A stretch of DNA of 64,000 nucleotides from Palsa-504 sp963835775 (GTDB lineage: Bacteria > Actinomycetota > Actinomycetes > Streptosporangiales > Streptosporangiaceae): NCBI GenBank assembly GCA_963835775.1, contig CAWIHB010000007.1, positions 310,001-374,000 on the forward strand, written 5' to 3'. The position numbers were made by a program, and so were the translations under genes. Below the pieces are notes generated by a model that made no database searches, was not told the origin of the DNA, and was given only the letters and a program-made list of their open reading frames with translations. Below, one piece after another: positions 1 through 7,420 of this stretch. Numbering within the stretch: position 1 is the stretch's first letter; every line of letters starts with the position of its first letter.

Positions 1-632
1 GGAACATGCGGGGCCTGGCCCAGGGCCACGACGACCGGGCGGAGCTGACCCGGCGCGGCCTCCAGCAGGCGCGGGCGGTGGCCAGCGAGCTGGGCGGTCA
101 CCCGATCGGGACGCTGTACGCCAGCGATCTGCGGCGCGCGCGGCAGACCGCGGCCCCGGTGGCCGCGGCGCTCGGGCTGCGGGTGCGGTACGACGCCCGG
201 CTGCGCGAGCGGTGCCTCGGGGTGCTGGAGGGCAGCGCCGCCGCGGCGGTCCCGGCCGCGGCCAGCGGCCTGGACGGGCAGCGCGTGGCCGATGCTGACG
301 CCCGGCCCGACGGCGGCGAGTCGCTGCGCGATTTCTACCGCCGGACAGCCGAGTTCGCCGCGGACCTAGCCGGGTCCTGGCCCGCGGCCGGGGGCCGGGA
401 CATCGCGGTGGTGGCGCACGGCGGCACGCTGCGGATGCTGTCCGCCCGGCTGACCGGCACCCCGATCGAGGAGATGCGCTGGGAGCCGCTCGGCAACGGC
501 TGCATTCTGCGCTTCCCGGCCGCCCGGCTGACCGCTGCCGCTGCCCGGCTGACCCCCGCCCGGCTGACCCCCGCCCGGCTGACCCCCGCCCGGCTGACCC
601 CCGCCTGGCTGACCTCGGCCATGGACCGATGA
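1..632 (+). CDS. Histidine phosphatase family protein (5' end outside window)
   Basis: Phosphoglycerate-mutase-like phosphatase. The segment LYASDLRRARQTA and the second catalytic histidine in VVAHGGTLRML are present. The first RHG motif, normally within the first 15 residues, is absent because the gene begins left of the window; the ATG at 6 is internal. The last 30 residues are a tandem ARLTP repeat that adds nothing to the fold. The stop is at 630-632, and the next gene (comA-like) starts at 653, so the two are probably cotranscribed. By context it may dephosphorylate 2-phosphosulfolactate, the step done by ComB in archaea and Bacillus. The family assignment is firm; the substrate is inference. 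Confidence 0.8.
   Translation, partial: NMRGLAQGHDDRAELTRRGLQQARAVASELGGHPIGTLYASDLRRARQTAAPVAAALGLRVRYDARLRERCLGVLEGSAAAAVPAAASGLDGQRVADADARPDGGESLRDFYRRTAEFAADLAGSWPAAGGRDIAVVAHGGTLRMLSARLTGTPIEEMRWEPLGNGCILRFPAARLTAAAARLTPARLTPARLTPARLTPAWLTSAMDR
541..608 (+). repeat. 15-bp in-frame tandem repeat (about 4-5 copies)
   Basis: The unit cggctgacccccgcc is repeated head to tail and codes for ARLTP in the C-terminal tail of the phosphatase. The copies are nearly identical, so the array is either recent or kept uniform by slippage. Confidence 0.85.
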
Positions 633-652
633 GATTGCGAAAGGACGAACCG

Positions 653-1417
653 ATGAACCCGACCACCTTGCAGTTGCCGCGCCGGACGGACAAGCCCCGC
701 CGGAGCGGGCTGACCATGGTCATCGACGGCGGGCTGCCGGTGGGGCTGTTCGCCGACCTGATATCGTCGGCGGCCGAGTACATCGATGTGGTCAAGTTCG
801 GCTGGGGCACCGCGGTGGTGACCGGCGGGCTGCGGGACAAGATCGGGGTGCTGGACTCCTGCGGCATCGGGTTCTACTTCGGCGGGACGCTGTTCGAGAA
901 GTACGTGCTGCAGGGGCGGTTCGACGACTACCGGCGGTTCTGCCTGGAGTACGGGTGCTGCCGGGTGGAGGTCTCGAACGGGACGATCCCGATGTCCAAC
1001 GCGGAAAAGGCGAGCTATGTCCGCAAGCTGGCCGGCGACTTCACCGTGGTGTCCGAGGTCGGGTTCAAGGACCCGGTTCGGTCCGAGCAGCTGCCGCCCA
1101 GCAGGTGGGTGGAGTACATCAACGAGGACCTGGAGGCGGGCGCCAGCCTGGTCACGCTGGAGGCCAGGGAGAGCGGCAAGTCGGGCATCTGCCGGCCGGA
1201 CGGCGCGCTGCGGTTCGGGCTGATCGAGGACGTGCTGGCCTCGGGCCTGCAGCCGGATCAGCTGCTGTTCGAGGCGCCCACCACCGGGCTGCAGGCCTAC
1301 TTCATCACCAGGCTCGGGCCCGACGTGAACCTGGGCAACGTGCCGGCCCCCGCGGTCCTCGGGCTGGAGACCCTGCGCCTGGGCCTGCGGGCCGACACGC
1401 TGACCGCTTTCGAATAA
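653..1417 (+). CDS. comA: Phosphosulfolactate synthase family protein (ComA/HSA32-like)
   Basis: ComA joins sulfite to phosphoenolpyruvate to give (R)-2-phospho-3-sulfolactate. It is the first step of the archaeal coenzyme M route and of sulfolactate formation in Bacillus spores; plant HSA32 is a homologue of unsettled function. The family blocks are all visible: GLTMVIDGGLP, EYIDVVKFGWGT, FGGTLFEKYV, VEVSNGTIPM, VVSEVG, DLEAGASLVTLEARESGKSG, LLFEAPTTG, VNLGNV and LRLGLRADTL. Length, about 254 residues, is normal. I chose the ATG at 653 because AAAGGA lies just upstream; the ATG at 629 overlaps the phosphatase stop and has no such site. No other coenzyme M gene is seen, so a sulfonate natural product or lipid is more likely than CoM. 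Confidence 0.85.
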   Translation: MNPTTLQLPRRTDKPRRSGLTMVIDGGLPVGLFADLISSAAEYIDVVKFGWGTAVVTGGLRDKIGVLDSCGIGFYFGGTLFEKYVLQGRFDDYRRFCLEYGCCRVEVSNGTIPMSNAEKASYVRKLAGDFTVVSEVGFKDPVRSEQLPPSRWVEYINEDLEAGASLVTLEARESGKSGICRPDGALRFGLIEDVLASGLQPDQLLFEAPTTGLQAYFITRLGPDVNLGNVPAPAVLGLETLRLGLRADTLTAFE

Positions 1418-1427
1418 GAGGCAACCG

Positions 1428-1835
1428 ATGCGGACCACCTTTGACGTCTTCCACCTGGCCATTCCCGTGCACGACCTGGACGCGGCCCAGGACTTCTACG
1501 TGACCCTGCTCGGCTGCAAGCTGGCCCGCCGCTACCCAGACCGGATCACCGTAGACTTCTTCGGCGATCAGCTGGTCTGCCACCTGACCGAGGGCGGGCC
1601 GCCGGTGGAGCGGCCGCCGAGCCTGTACCCGCGGCACTTCGGCGTGACGTTCCGCGACCCGGCCGATTTCGACGCCCTGCACGCCCTGGCGGTCCTGCGC
1701 AAGATCCCGTTCTACGCCGACATCTCGATCCGGTTCGAGGCCATGGCCGAAGAACACCGCACGTTCGTGCTGCTCGACCCGTCGGGCAACCTGCTGGAGT
1801 TCAAGCATTACCGCGATCCCCGGATGATGTACTGA
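1428..1835 (+). CDS. VOC (glyoxalase/bleomycin-resistance fold) protein
   Basis: A 135-residue single VOC protein with two beta-alpha-beta-beta-beta modules. FHLAIPVHDLDAAQDFY opens the first with a candidate metal histidine, and LLDPSGNLLEFKHY near the C-terminus gives the usual metal-binding glutamate. The family covers isomerases, dioxygenases and resistance proteins, so the reaction cannot be read off the sequence. It starts 10 bp after comA behind a GAGG site, and its TGA overlaps the next ATG by one base, so it belongs to the same operon and may act on the sulfolactate product. Confidence 0.8.
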   Translation: MRTTFDVFHLAIPVHDLDAAQDFYVTLLGCKLARRYPDRITVDFFGDQLVCHLTEGGPPVERPPSLYPRHFGVTFRDPADFDALHALAVLRKIPFYADISIRFEAMAEEHRTFVLLDPSGNLLEFKHYRDPRMMY

Positions 1836-3118
1836 TGGCGCGACGCAGGCTCAACCAGGTCGACGCCATGCGCCCGATCAAGCAGGCGGGCGTGATCAGC
1901 ACCCATTCGATCCAGTACTTCGCGCCCGCGTCGGCCACAGTGACCGCGAACGCCGCGCTGCTGCTGACGCACGTGTCACGGGATGGCTTCTTCTTCATCT
2001 CGGCGTGCATGCTCGCCTACGCCTACGCCGACCTGCGCGGGGCCGGGCTGCCCCGGTACTACTGGCGCCGATTCGTGGCGGTGGGGATCCCGTACGTCTG
2101 CTGGACGCTGGTCTATTTCTTCTACCCGCTGACCGCGTGGCACTACCTGAACCTGCCCACGGAGCTGAAGAGCCTGGGCACCATCATGTACACCGGGTAC
2201 GAGCAGCTGTACTTCCTGCTCGTGATCATGCAGTTCTACCTGGTCTTCCCGCTGGTGCTGATGCTGCTGAGGTGGACAAGGAACCACCACGGCCTGCTGA
2301 TCGCCTTCGTCGCGGCGGCCCAGGTGGCGATCTCGATCGCCACCCACTGGTACCTGCTGCCGCCGCTGATGCAGAAGTGGGCCCAGCAGGACTCGCTCAG
2401 CTACGTGCTGTACCTGATCGGCGGTGGGGTGGTCGCCTTCCACCTGGAGGAGGTGCACGCCTGGGTGCTGCGGCACGCGCACCTGATCATGGCGTACACG
2501 CTGGTCGCGGCCATCGCTGCTGAGGTCATCTTCTACATCTCCCGGGCCGGGGTGACCACTGTGCTCGGCTCGGGCAGCGACCCGTGGCAGCCCAGCGTCA
2601 TCCCGTTCAACGTGGGCGCGATCGCCTGCGGATACCTGGCCGGCGTGGCGCTGGTGCGGCCCTGGCGTTCCCGGGTGACCAAGGCCATGGTGCGCTCGAG
2701 CTCGGACAACGCGTACGGCATCTACCTGAGCCAGATGCTGTTCATCACCGGGCTGACCTGGCTCGGCTGGCGGCACCTGGGCCGGCTGATTTCGTGGCCG
2801 CTGCTGGTCGCCCTGACCGTGCTCATCGTCTTCACCTGCGGCATCGTGCTGACCAGCCTGCTGGCCAGGACGCCGCTGTCGGTGGCGCTGACCGGGCGCC
2901 CGCAGCAGCCCTGGTCGACCTTGATACCGCGGCGGCGGGCGGCCCGGGACGCAGCGGAGGCCCAGCGCGCAGCGGAGGCCCAGCGCGCAGCGGAGGCCCA
3001 GCGCGCAGCGGAGGCCCAGCGCGCAGCGGAGGCCCAGCGCGCAGCCGACGCTGACCTTCCGGCCGGGCCGGCGCCCGGGGCGCTGGCGGGCCTGATCAGA
3101 GAACCGAACGGAGCATGA
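1835..3118 (+). CDS. Membrane acyltransferase, acyltransferase-3 family
   Basis: A 427-residue polytopic membrane protein with about ten hydrophobic segments. It resembles the acyltransferase-3 family, which transfers acyl groups to sugars or small alcohols at the membrane. A histidine lies in the first helical region (VISTHSIQ), where the family keeps its catalytic His. The last 80 residues are cytoplasmic and charged and include five copies of EAQRAA. The ATG overlaps the VOC stop, and the TGA overlaps the ATG of the ligase, so expression is coupled. The neighbouring ligase could supply the acyl donor. The acceptor is unknown; a sulfolactate-derived molecule is the contextual guess. Confidence 0.78.
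   Translation: MARRRLNQVDAMRPIKQAGVISTHSIQYFAPASATVTANAALLLTHVSRDGFFFISACMLAYAYADLRGAGLPRYYWRRFVAVGIPYVCWTLVYFFYPLTAWHYLNLPTELKSLGTIMYTGYEQLYFLLVIMQFYLVFPLVLMLLRWTRNHHGLLIAFVAAAQVAISIATHWYLLPPLMQKWAQQDSLSYVLYLIGGGVVAFHLEEVHAWVLRHAHLIMAYTLVAAIAAEVIFYISRAGVTTVLGSGSDPWQPSVIPFNVGAIACGYLAGVALVRPWRSRVTKAMVRSSSDNAYGIYLSQMLFITGLTWLGWRHLGRLISWPLLVALTVLIVFTCGIVLTSLLARTPLSVALTGRPQQPWSTLIPRRRAARDAAEAQRAAEAQRAAEAQRAAEAQRAAEAQRAADADLPAGPAPGALAGLIREPNGA
2950..3046 (+). repeat. 18-bp in-frame tandem repeat (about 5 copies)
   Basis: The unit gcggaggcccagcgcgca repeats with almost no divergence and codes for the helical, charged hexapeptide AEAQRA in the acyltransferase tail. Confidence 0.9.
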
Positions 3119-4641
3119 CCGTGATACGGGAGTTGATCGAACAGGCTGCGGCCGGGCCAGGCGACGCGTGCTACCTCGAGGACGCGGCGGGCGCCGGGAC
3201 CCTGACCTACGCCGGGCTGCGGCGTTCGGTGCTGGCCTGGTCTGGCCGGCTGGACCAGGCTGGGATACCGCCCGGGGCGCGGGTCGCGGTGAGCCTGCCT
3301 GACCCGCTCGGGTACGCCACCGTCCTGGTCAGCATCCTGGCCGCCGGGCGCGTGGTGGTGCCGCTCGATCCCGGCGCCCCTGAGGCCGAGGTGTCCCGGG
3401 TACTGGCGGCCGCCCGGCCGGACGCGGCGGTGTCCGGCGCCGGGGGTCTTGACCTGGAGGTGCTCGGGCAGCGCAGCGGGCGGGACGGGCCGGCCAGCGA
3501 CGAGCAGGAGGCGGCCGGCGGCGAGCAGGGGGCGGCCGGCGGCGAGCAGGGGGCGGCCGGCGGGATTTACCTGTGCACCAGCGGGACGACCGGTACCCCC
3601 AAGGGCATCCTGCTGCGCGAGGGCCAGCTGGTGCACGTGGCTGCGGGGGTGGCCGCGCACCACCGGCTCACCCCGGCCGACCGCGGCTACTGCTGCCTGC
3701 CGCTGTTCCACGTCAACGCCGAGGTGATCGGCCTGCTGGCCACCCTGACCGCCGGGGCCTGCCTGGTGGTGGACCGGAAGTTCAGCCGCCGGGGCTTCTG
3801 GGCGCTGATCGAGCAGCAGGAGATCACCTGGGTCAACGCGGTGCCGGCCATCATCAGCGTGCTGGCACTGGACCCACCCGCGATCCGCCCGGACCCCCTG
3901 GCCTGCCGGGTGCGGTTCTTCCGTTCGGCTTCGGCTCCGCTGCCTGCGCCGGCGCTGCGGCGGTTCGAGGACGCCTTCGGCATCCCCGTCGTCGAGACCT
4001 ACGGCATGACCGAGGCGGCCAGCATGATCACCGCCAACCCGCTGGACGGGCCACGCAAGGCCGGCTCGGTGGGCCTGCCGGCCGGCTCGGAGATCCGGGT
4101 GGTGCAGCCGGACGCCGGGAAATACGTGCCGTGCCCGGCGCCGCTGGTGGGCCGGGTGCAGATCCGGGGCCCGGGAATCATCACGCGGTACGCGGACGGC
4201 GGCCCGGCCGGCGCCTTCGACCCGGAGGGCTGGCTGGACACGGGCGACCTCGGGCACTTCGACTCCGACGGCTACCTGTTCCTGGCCGGCCGGTCCGACG
4301 ACGTGATCAACCGGGGCGGGGAGAAGATCTACCCGCGGGAAATCGAGGATGTCCTGCTCGCCCAGCCCGGCGTCGGGTCGGCCACGGTGGTCGCGGCTCC
4401 GGACCAGGTGCTCGGCCAGCGGCCGGTGGCCTACGTCGTCCCGGCTGGAGCCTGGCCCGCTGACCAGCTGGAGCAGGCCCACCTGGAGGAACTCCTGGAC
4501 AAGGCGTGCGAGGCGGCCCTGCCCCGGCCCAAGCGGCCGAGCGAAGTCCGCCTGGTCCCCGAGCTGCCGGTGGGCGCGACGGGCAAGGTGTCCCGGCGCC
4601 GCCTGCGCGAAATGGCCGGCCGGATGCCGATTTTGCGGTAA
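3115..4641 (+). CDS. AMP-dependent acyl-CoA synthetase/ligase
   Basis: A 508-residue ANL-superfamily enzyme that activates a carboxylate to acyl-AMP and passes it to CoA or another thiol. The P-loop YLCTSGTTGTPKGILL is intact, as are VETYGMTEAA (A5), GWLDTGDLGHFDSDGYLFL (A7), GRSDDVINRGGEKIYPREIE (A8) and the catalytic lysine in GATGKVSRRRL (A10). A 7-residue GGEQGAA repeat sits in the linker just before the P-loop, and this segment is short compared with relatives. The start overlaps the acyltransferase stop. It is the last gene of the operon. Its probable job is to prepare the acyl donor for the membrane acyltransferase, or to activate the sulfonated acid itself. Confidence 0.88.
   Translation: MTVIRELIEQAAAGPGDACYLEDAAGAGTLTYAGLRRSVLAWSGRLDQAGIPPGARVAVSLPDPLGYATVLVSILAAGRVVVPLDPGAPEAEVSRVLAAARPDAAVSGAGGLDLEVLGQRSGRDGPASDEQEAAGGEQGAAGGEQGAAGGIYLCTSGTTGTPKGILLREGQLVHVAAGVAAHHRLTPADRGYCCLPLFHVNAEVIGLLATLTAGACLVVDRKFSRRGFWALIEQQEITWVNAVPAIISVLALDPPAIRPDPLACRVRFFRSASAPLPAPALRRFEDAFGIPVVETYGMTEAASMITANPLDGPRKAGSVGLPAGSEIRVVQPDAGKYVPCPAPLVGRVQIRGPGIITRYADGGPAGAFDPEGWLDTGDLGHFDSDGYLFLAGRSDDVINRGGEKIYPREIEDVLLAQPGVGSATVVAAPDQVLGQRPVAYVVPAGAWPADQLEQAHLEELLDKACEAALPRPKRPSEVRLVPELPVGATGKVSRRRLREMAGRMPILR
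3504..3567 (+). repeat. 21-bp in-frame tandem repeat (3 copies)
   Basis: Three near-identical 21-bp units encode GGEQ(E/G)AA upstream of the ligase P-loop. It is the third minisatellite in five consecutive genes. Confidence 0.85.
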
Positions 4642-5053
4642 ACATACATAACGCCCTACATAATCCGGGCGATGCGGCACGGCCTGACCACCGCCTAATT
4701 TGAGTGTCGGCGAGGTCTGGGTTGTGCCGGGATGTGGCGCCTTCGCTTGGCGGAACCCCGGCGGGGAGGGCAGCCCAGACCGCCGCATCCGCGTGACCAG
4801 GTCGGGCGTGAGGCGGGATCACGTGGCCGGGCTATGGACATGCAGATGCCCAGCCCGGGTCCCGGGACTAGGCATCGTGCCGAGCGTGAACTAGCAATCA
4901 GGCGTTTATCGCGCCGATTTACCGCTAATTGTTTCCGGCCACCTCGAATGCGCAGTAATTGCGAGAGCAGGACAAATGGGAAACCTCCTGGTCGGCAGCT
5001 GGCCGCAGCGGCGCGAAAGCGGACGGAAGGGGGCGAGAGGCCAGGTCCTTCGG
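4642..5053. other. Intergenic, no convincing gene
   Basis: About 400 bp follow the ligase. I see no ORF with coding character, no tRNA and no clear hairpin. Base composition is mixed, with A/T-rich patches near 4880-4990. Confidence 0.5.
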
Positions 5054-5097
5054 TCAGCGGAAGTCGCGGCTGGGCAGGGTGACGCCGGTTACAGAAC
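5054..5097 (-). pseudogene. Relic of a dnaE2 3' end
   Basis: The plus-strand stretch starting tcagcggaagtcgcggctgg matches the last codons of dnaE2 at 45025-45068, with only a handful of mismatches over about 42 bases. Read on the minus strand it ends GVTLPSRDFR then stop, beside GVGVPSRDFR in the intact copy. A stop codon lies just upstream in frame, so only the tail survives. It is a fossil of a second dnaE2 or a copied gene end. Confidence 0.6.
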
Positions 5098-5107
5098 GTA
5101 GTCTTGG

Positions 5108-5144
5108 AAGGCTCAGGAACCGCGGTCCGCGGTCCCTGAGCCTT
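5108..5144. terminator. Long hairpin, likely terminator of the 28-residue peptide gene
   Basis: The arm AAGGCTCAGG (5108-5117) pairs with CCTGAGCCTT (5135-5144), and the inner ACCGC/GCGGT continues the stem. It lies 27 bp downstream of the stop of the small minus-strand ORF at 5171-5257. There is no U-run, as is common in actinomycete terminators. Confidence 0.65.
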
Positions 5145-5170
5145 CGCGTGGGGCTAAGGAACTGCCCTGA

Positions 5171-5257
5171 CTAGCCAATCGCGCCGAGGAATGCGGTGAG
5201 ACCGCTCACCACCCCGCCGAGCTGGCCGATCAGATGCGCGACGTAGATAAGACCCAT
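5171..5257 (-). CDS. Small hydrophobic peptide, 28 residues
   Basis: A short ORF with all the marks of a real gene. GGGGGAG lies 8 bases before the ATG at 5257, the reading frame codes for MGLIYVAHLIGQLGGVVSGL followed by TAFLGAIG, and a strong hairpin follows the stop. The peptide is glycine-rich and hydrophobic with almost no charge, so it could be a single membrane helix, a bacteriocin-like or toxin-like peptide, or a holin-like product. It diverges from rmlA across about 190 bp that also holds a phased CTAG repeat. I know of no named family. Confidence 0.6.
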   Translation of the reverse strand: MGLIYVAHLIGQLGGVVSGLTAFLGAIG

Positions 5258-5388
5258 TTCTACAACTCCCCCTGTGAAATTGGGCTTGTCGCCCATTTGG
5301 CAAGCCATCCCGGGCGGGACGGCTGGCGCCATCCCCGTGTGGCGCTTGGGTGAATCATAGGGGTAACAGAAGGGTGATGCAATGCTGC

Positions 5389-5404
5389 CTAGGGAGCTAG
5401 GGCA
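5389..5404. promoter_or_regulatory. 8-bp-phased CTAG repeat upstream of rmlA
   Basis: CTAG occurs at 5389 and again at 5397, each followed by GG, about 45-55 bp before the rmlA start. The same 8-bp phasing recurs in front of the sugar transferase, the kinases, the response regulator and the gene at 44558. CTAG is rare in G+C-rich genomes, so this may be an operator. Confidence 0.45.
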
Positions 5405-5445
5405 GTTTCGGCGTGGCGCCCGGCACAGTGCGCTATTTTTAGATC

Positions 5446-6513
5446 ATGAAGGCACTTGTGCTAGCAGGCGGATCGGGCAGTCGGCTTCGCCCGATTACGC
5501 ACACATTCGCCAAGCAACTGGTCCCGGTGGCCAATAAGCCGGTTCTGTTTTATGGCCTCGAGGCCATACGAGACGCCGGCATTACAGAGGTCGGGATCGT
5601 GGTGGGTGAGACCGCGGCGAACATCCAGGGGGCCGTCGGTGATGGCCGGGCGTTCGGGCTCAATGTCACCTATATCAGGCAGGAAGCGGCGCTCGGGCTG
5701 GCCCACGCCGTCCTTATCGCGCGTGACTTCCTGGCCGGCGACGATTTTGTTATGTACCTGGGCGACAATTTCATCATCGGCGGCATTACCGCCCTGGTCG
5801 ATGAGTTCAGGTCGCGCCGGCCCGACGCGCAGATCATGCTGACCACGGTGCCGGATCCGCGCCAGTTCGGCGTCGCCGAGCTCGACGAGGCCGGCGAGGT
5901 GGTCAGCTTGGTGGAGAAGCCCCGGTGCCCGAGGAGCGATCTCGCGCTGGTCGGGGTCTACATCTTCACCCCCGCCGTGCACGAGGCCGTGCGCCAGCTC
6001 AGGCCGTCGGGCCGCGGGGAACTCGAGATCACCGAGGCCCTGCAGTGGCTGGTCGACACCGGCCACAAGGTACAGTCCACGATCATCTCGGGGTACTGGA
6101 AAGACACCGGCAACGTCGCCGACATGCTCGAGGTCAACCGCATGGTGCTGGAGAGCGCCGAGGCGCTCCAGCACGGCACGGTAGACGACGCGACCGAGCT
6201 CATCGGCCGCGTGGTGATCGAGCGCGGCGCCCAAGTCAGCCGTTCGCGCATCGTGGGCCCCGCCGTCATTGGTGCGGGCACGCGGATGGACGGCTCCTAC
6301 GTCGGGCCGTTCACCTCCATCGCCGAGGGCTGCACCATCGTCGACAGCGAGATCGAGTATTCCATTGTGCTGCGCGGGGCCTCCGTCAGCGGGGTCAGGC
6401 GGATCGAGGCCTCGCTCATCGGCCACGACGTCGAGGTGACCCCGGCGCCGAACGTGCCCCGGGCGCACCGCCTGGTCCTCGGCGATCACAGCAAGGTGCA
6501 GATCAGCTCATGA
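5446..6513 (+). CDS. rmlA: Glucose-1-phosphate thymidylyltransferase, long form
   Basis: Makes dTDP-glucose from glucose-1-phosphate and dTTP, the first step towards dTDP-rhamnose and other deoxysugars. The N-terminal nucleotidyltransferase signature LAGGSGSRLRPIT is followed by KQLVPVANKP, the metal-binding YLGDNF, EKP and the sugar-binding GYWKDTGN. Residues from about 245 on form a left-handed beta-helix with hexapeptide character. At 355 residues it is the long StrD-like type found in secondary-metabolite and exopolysaccharide loci, not the 290-residue type. Its TGA overlaps the ATG of a truncated rmlB-like start, so the original operon has lost its next gene. The cell would need RmlB, C and D from elsewhere. 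Confidence 0.92.
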   Translation: MKALVLAGGSGSRLRPITHTFAKQLVPVANKPVLFYGLEAIRDAGITEVGIVVGETAANIQGAVGDGRAFGLNVTYIRQEAALGLAHAVLIARDFLAGDDFVMYLGDNFIIGGITALVDEFRSRRPDAQIMLTTVPDPRQFGVAELDEAGEVVSLVEKPRCPRSDLALVGVYIFTPAVHEAVRQLRPSGRGELEITEALQWLVDTGHKVQSTIISGYWKDTGNVADMLEVNRMVLESAEALQHGTVDDATELIGRVVIERGAQVSRSRIVGPAVIGAGTRMDGSYVGPFTSIAEGCTIVDSEIEYSIVLRGASVSGVRRIEASLIGHDVEVTPAPNVPRAHRLVLGDHSKVQISS

Positions 6514-7167
6514 GAATCCTGGTCGCCGGGGGTTAGCTGGCCACCGGGCCGGGCGGGATGCCCGGCCCTCCCGCGCCCACCGTCCGGCGCCGTTCCAGGC
6601 CAGGCCGGCCGCCATCGCCGCCAGGAGAGCGAGGCCGCCGAACACGCGTGCGCTCGAGCCGGTCTGGATGATGGGCCCGCTATCCCCGAGGATCTGAGCC
6701 GAGATGCGGTAGCGAGGCAGGATTCCCGCCTGCTCCTGCCGTGCCGCGAGGAGACGGCCGAGCACGTGCGCCGCGACCACGAATGTGCGGCGGGCATCCG
6801 CCGCGACCGGCGAGGCCGCCGTCAGCGTCGCAAGGGGGGCGCCGTAGTTGGGATATTCCTCGTTATACAGGTCGACAAGCGCGAGGCTGACACTGGCGCC
6901 GCGGCCCGCGGCGCCGATCTGGCGCTGCGCCGATGGGCTGTTCAGGATCTGGACCATTACCTCGCCGGTGGTGATGAGAGACGGCGCGAACATGTAGTAG
7001 GCATTGGGGGCATTCAGGGTTTTAGGCAGGGAAAACTCTATTGTTGCGCTCTCGAGGTACATAGGCGGACTGGTACCGATGTCATACCCCACCCCGGCCG
7101 CCAGGAGGAGCGTAGCCACCACCAGGGCGAGGCGAAGCCTTTTTCTCGCAGTCCCGAGGGGATTCAT
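6508..7167 (-). CDS. Wzz-like polysaccharide co-polymerase
   Basis: About 219 residues. A basic N-terminus precedes the first membrane helix (LALVVATLLLAAGVGYDIG), then an outside domain of about 140 residues with PMYLESATIEFSLP, then a second helix (VFGGLALLAAMAAGLAW) and a short basic tail. This is the layout of chain-length determinants that work with Wzy. No tyrosine-kinase domain follows. I start at the ATG at 7167 (MNPLGTARKR) because upstream in-frame codons look non-coding. It is divergent from, and similar in layout to, the gene at 7421. Confidence 0.7.
   Translation of the reverse strand: MNPLGTARKRLRLALVVATLLLAAGVGYDIGTSPPMYLESATIEFSLPKTLNAPNAYYMFAPSLITTGEVMVQILNSPSAQRQIGAAGRGASVSLALVDLYNEEYPNYGAPLATLTAASPVAADARRTFVVAAHVLGRLLAARQEQAGILPRYRISAQILGDSGPIIQTGSSARVFGGLALLAAMAAGLAWNGAGRWAREGRASRPARWPANPRRPGFS
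6510..6536 (+). pseudogene. Remnant of an rmlB start (first eight codons)
   Basis: The ATG at 6510 overlaps the rmlA stop and codes MRILVAGG before a TAG. dTDP-glucose 4,6-dehydratases typically begin MRILVTGGAGFIGS, and rmlB usually follows rmlA. Homology ends exactly here, and the sequence changes to the end of an opposing gene. It looks like a recombination junction. A short leader peptide is the alternative. Confidence 0.45.
6546..6568. terminator. Hairpin at convergent gene ends
   Basis: GGGCCGGGC (6546-6554) and GCCCGGCCC (6560-6568) form a perfect 9-bp stem with a 5-base loop, just past rmlA. It overlaps the last codons of the opposing Wzz-like gene and could act in both directions. 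Confidence 0.5.
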
Positions 7168-7420
7168 CACGCCACCGCCATCGCATTCTCCCTGCTTTCC
7201 GCTGCCCACGCGAAGACCGCGGACTCCGCTGAACGATAGCGGCCCGGCGCGAGATAACTATAGTGAACCAAGGCGGAGCACGGGCAGCCCATCATCCGTA
7301 AACTCAGGATGGAAAAGGTGGCGCCCCCTCATCCAGGAAATCCCTTATGGCCTGTTTTCCCGGGAAACGCGCGTGCCGCCGACACGAAAAACCGTACATT
7401 CGAGCATTTAGGCGGGGTGG

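Noticed and set aside
335..1462. Long minus-strand frame opposite the phosphatase and comA
   Set aside because: Its composition is that of the complement of G+C-rich coding DNA (many Arg, Gln, His, Pro), it has no ribosome site, and the plus-strand proteins have clear family motifs.
2722..4788. 688-codon minus-strand frame opposite the acyltransferase and ligase
   Set aside because: Antisense to two genes with intact motifs; low-complexity product with no domain.
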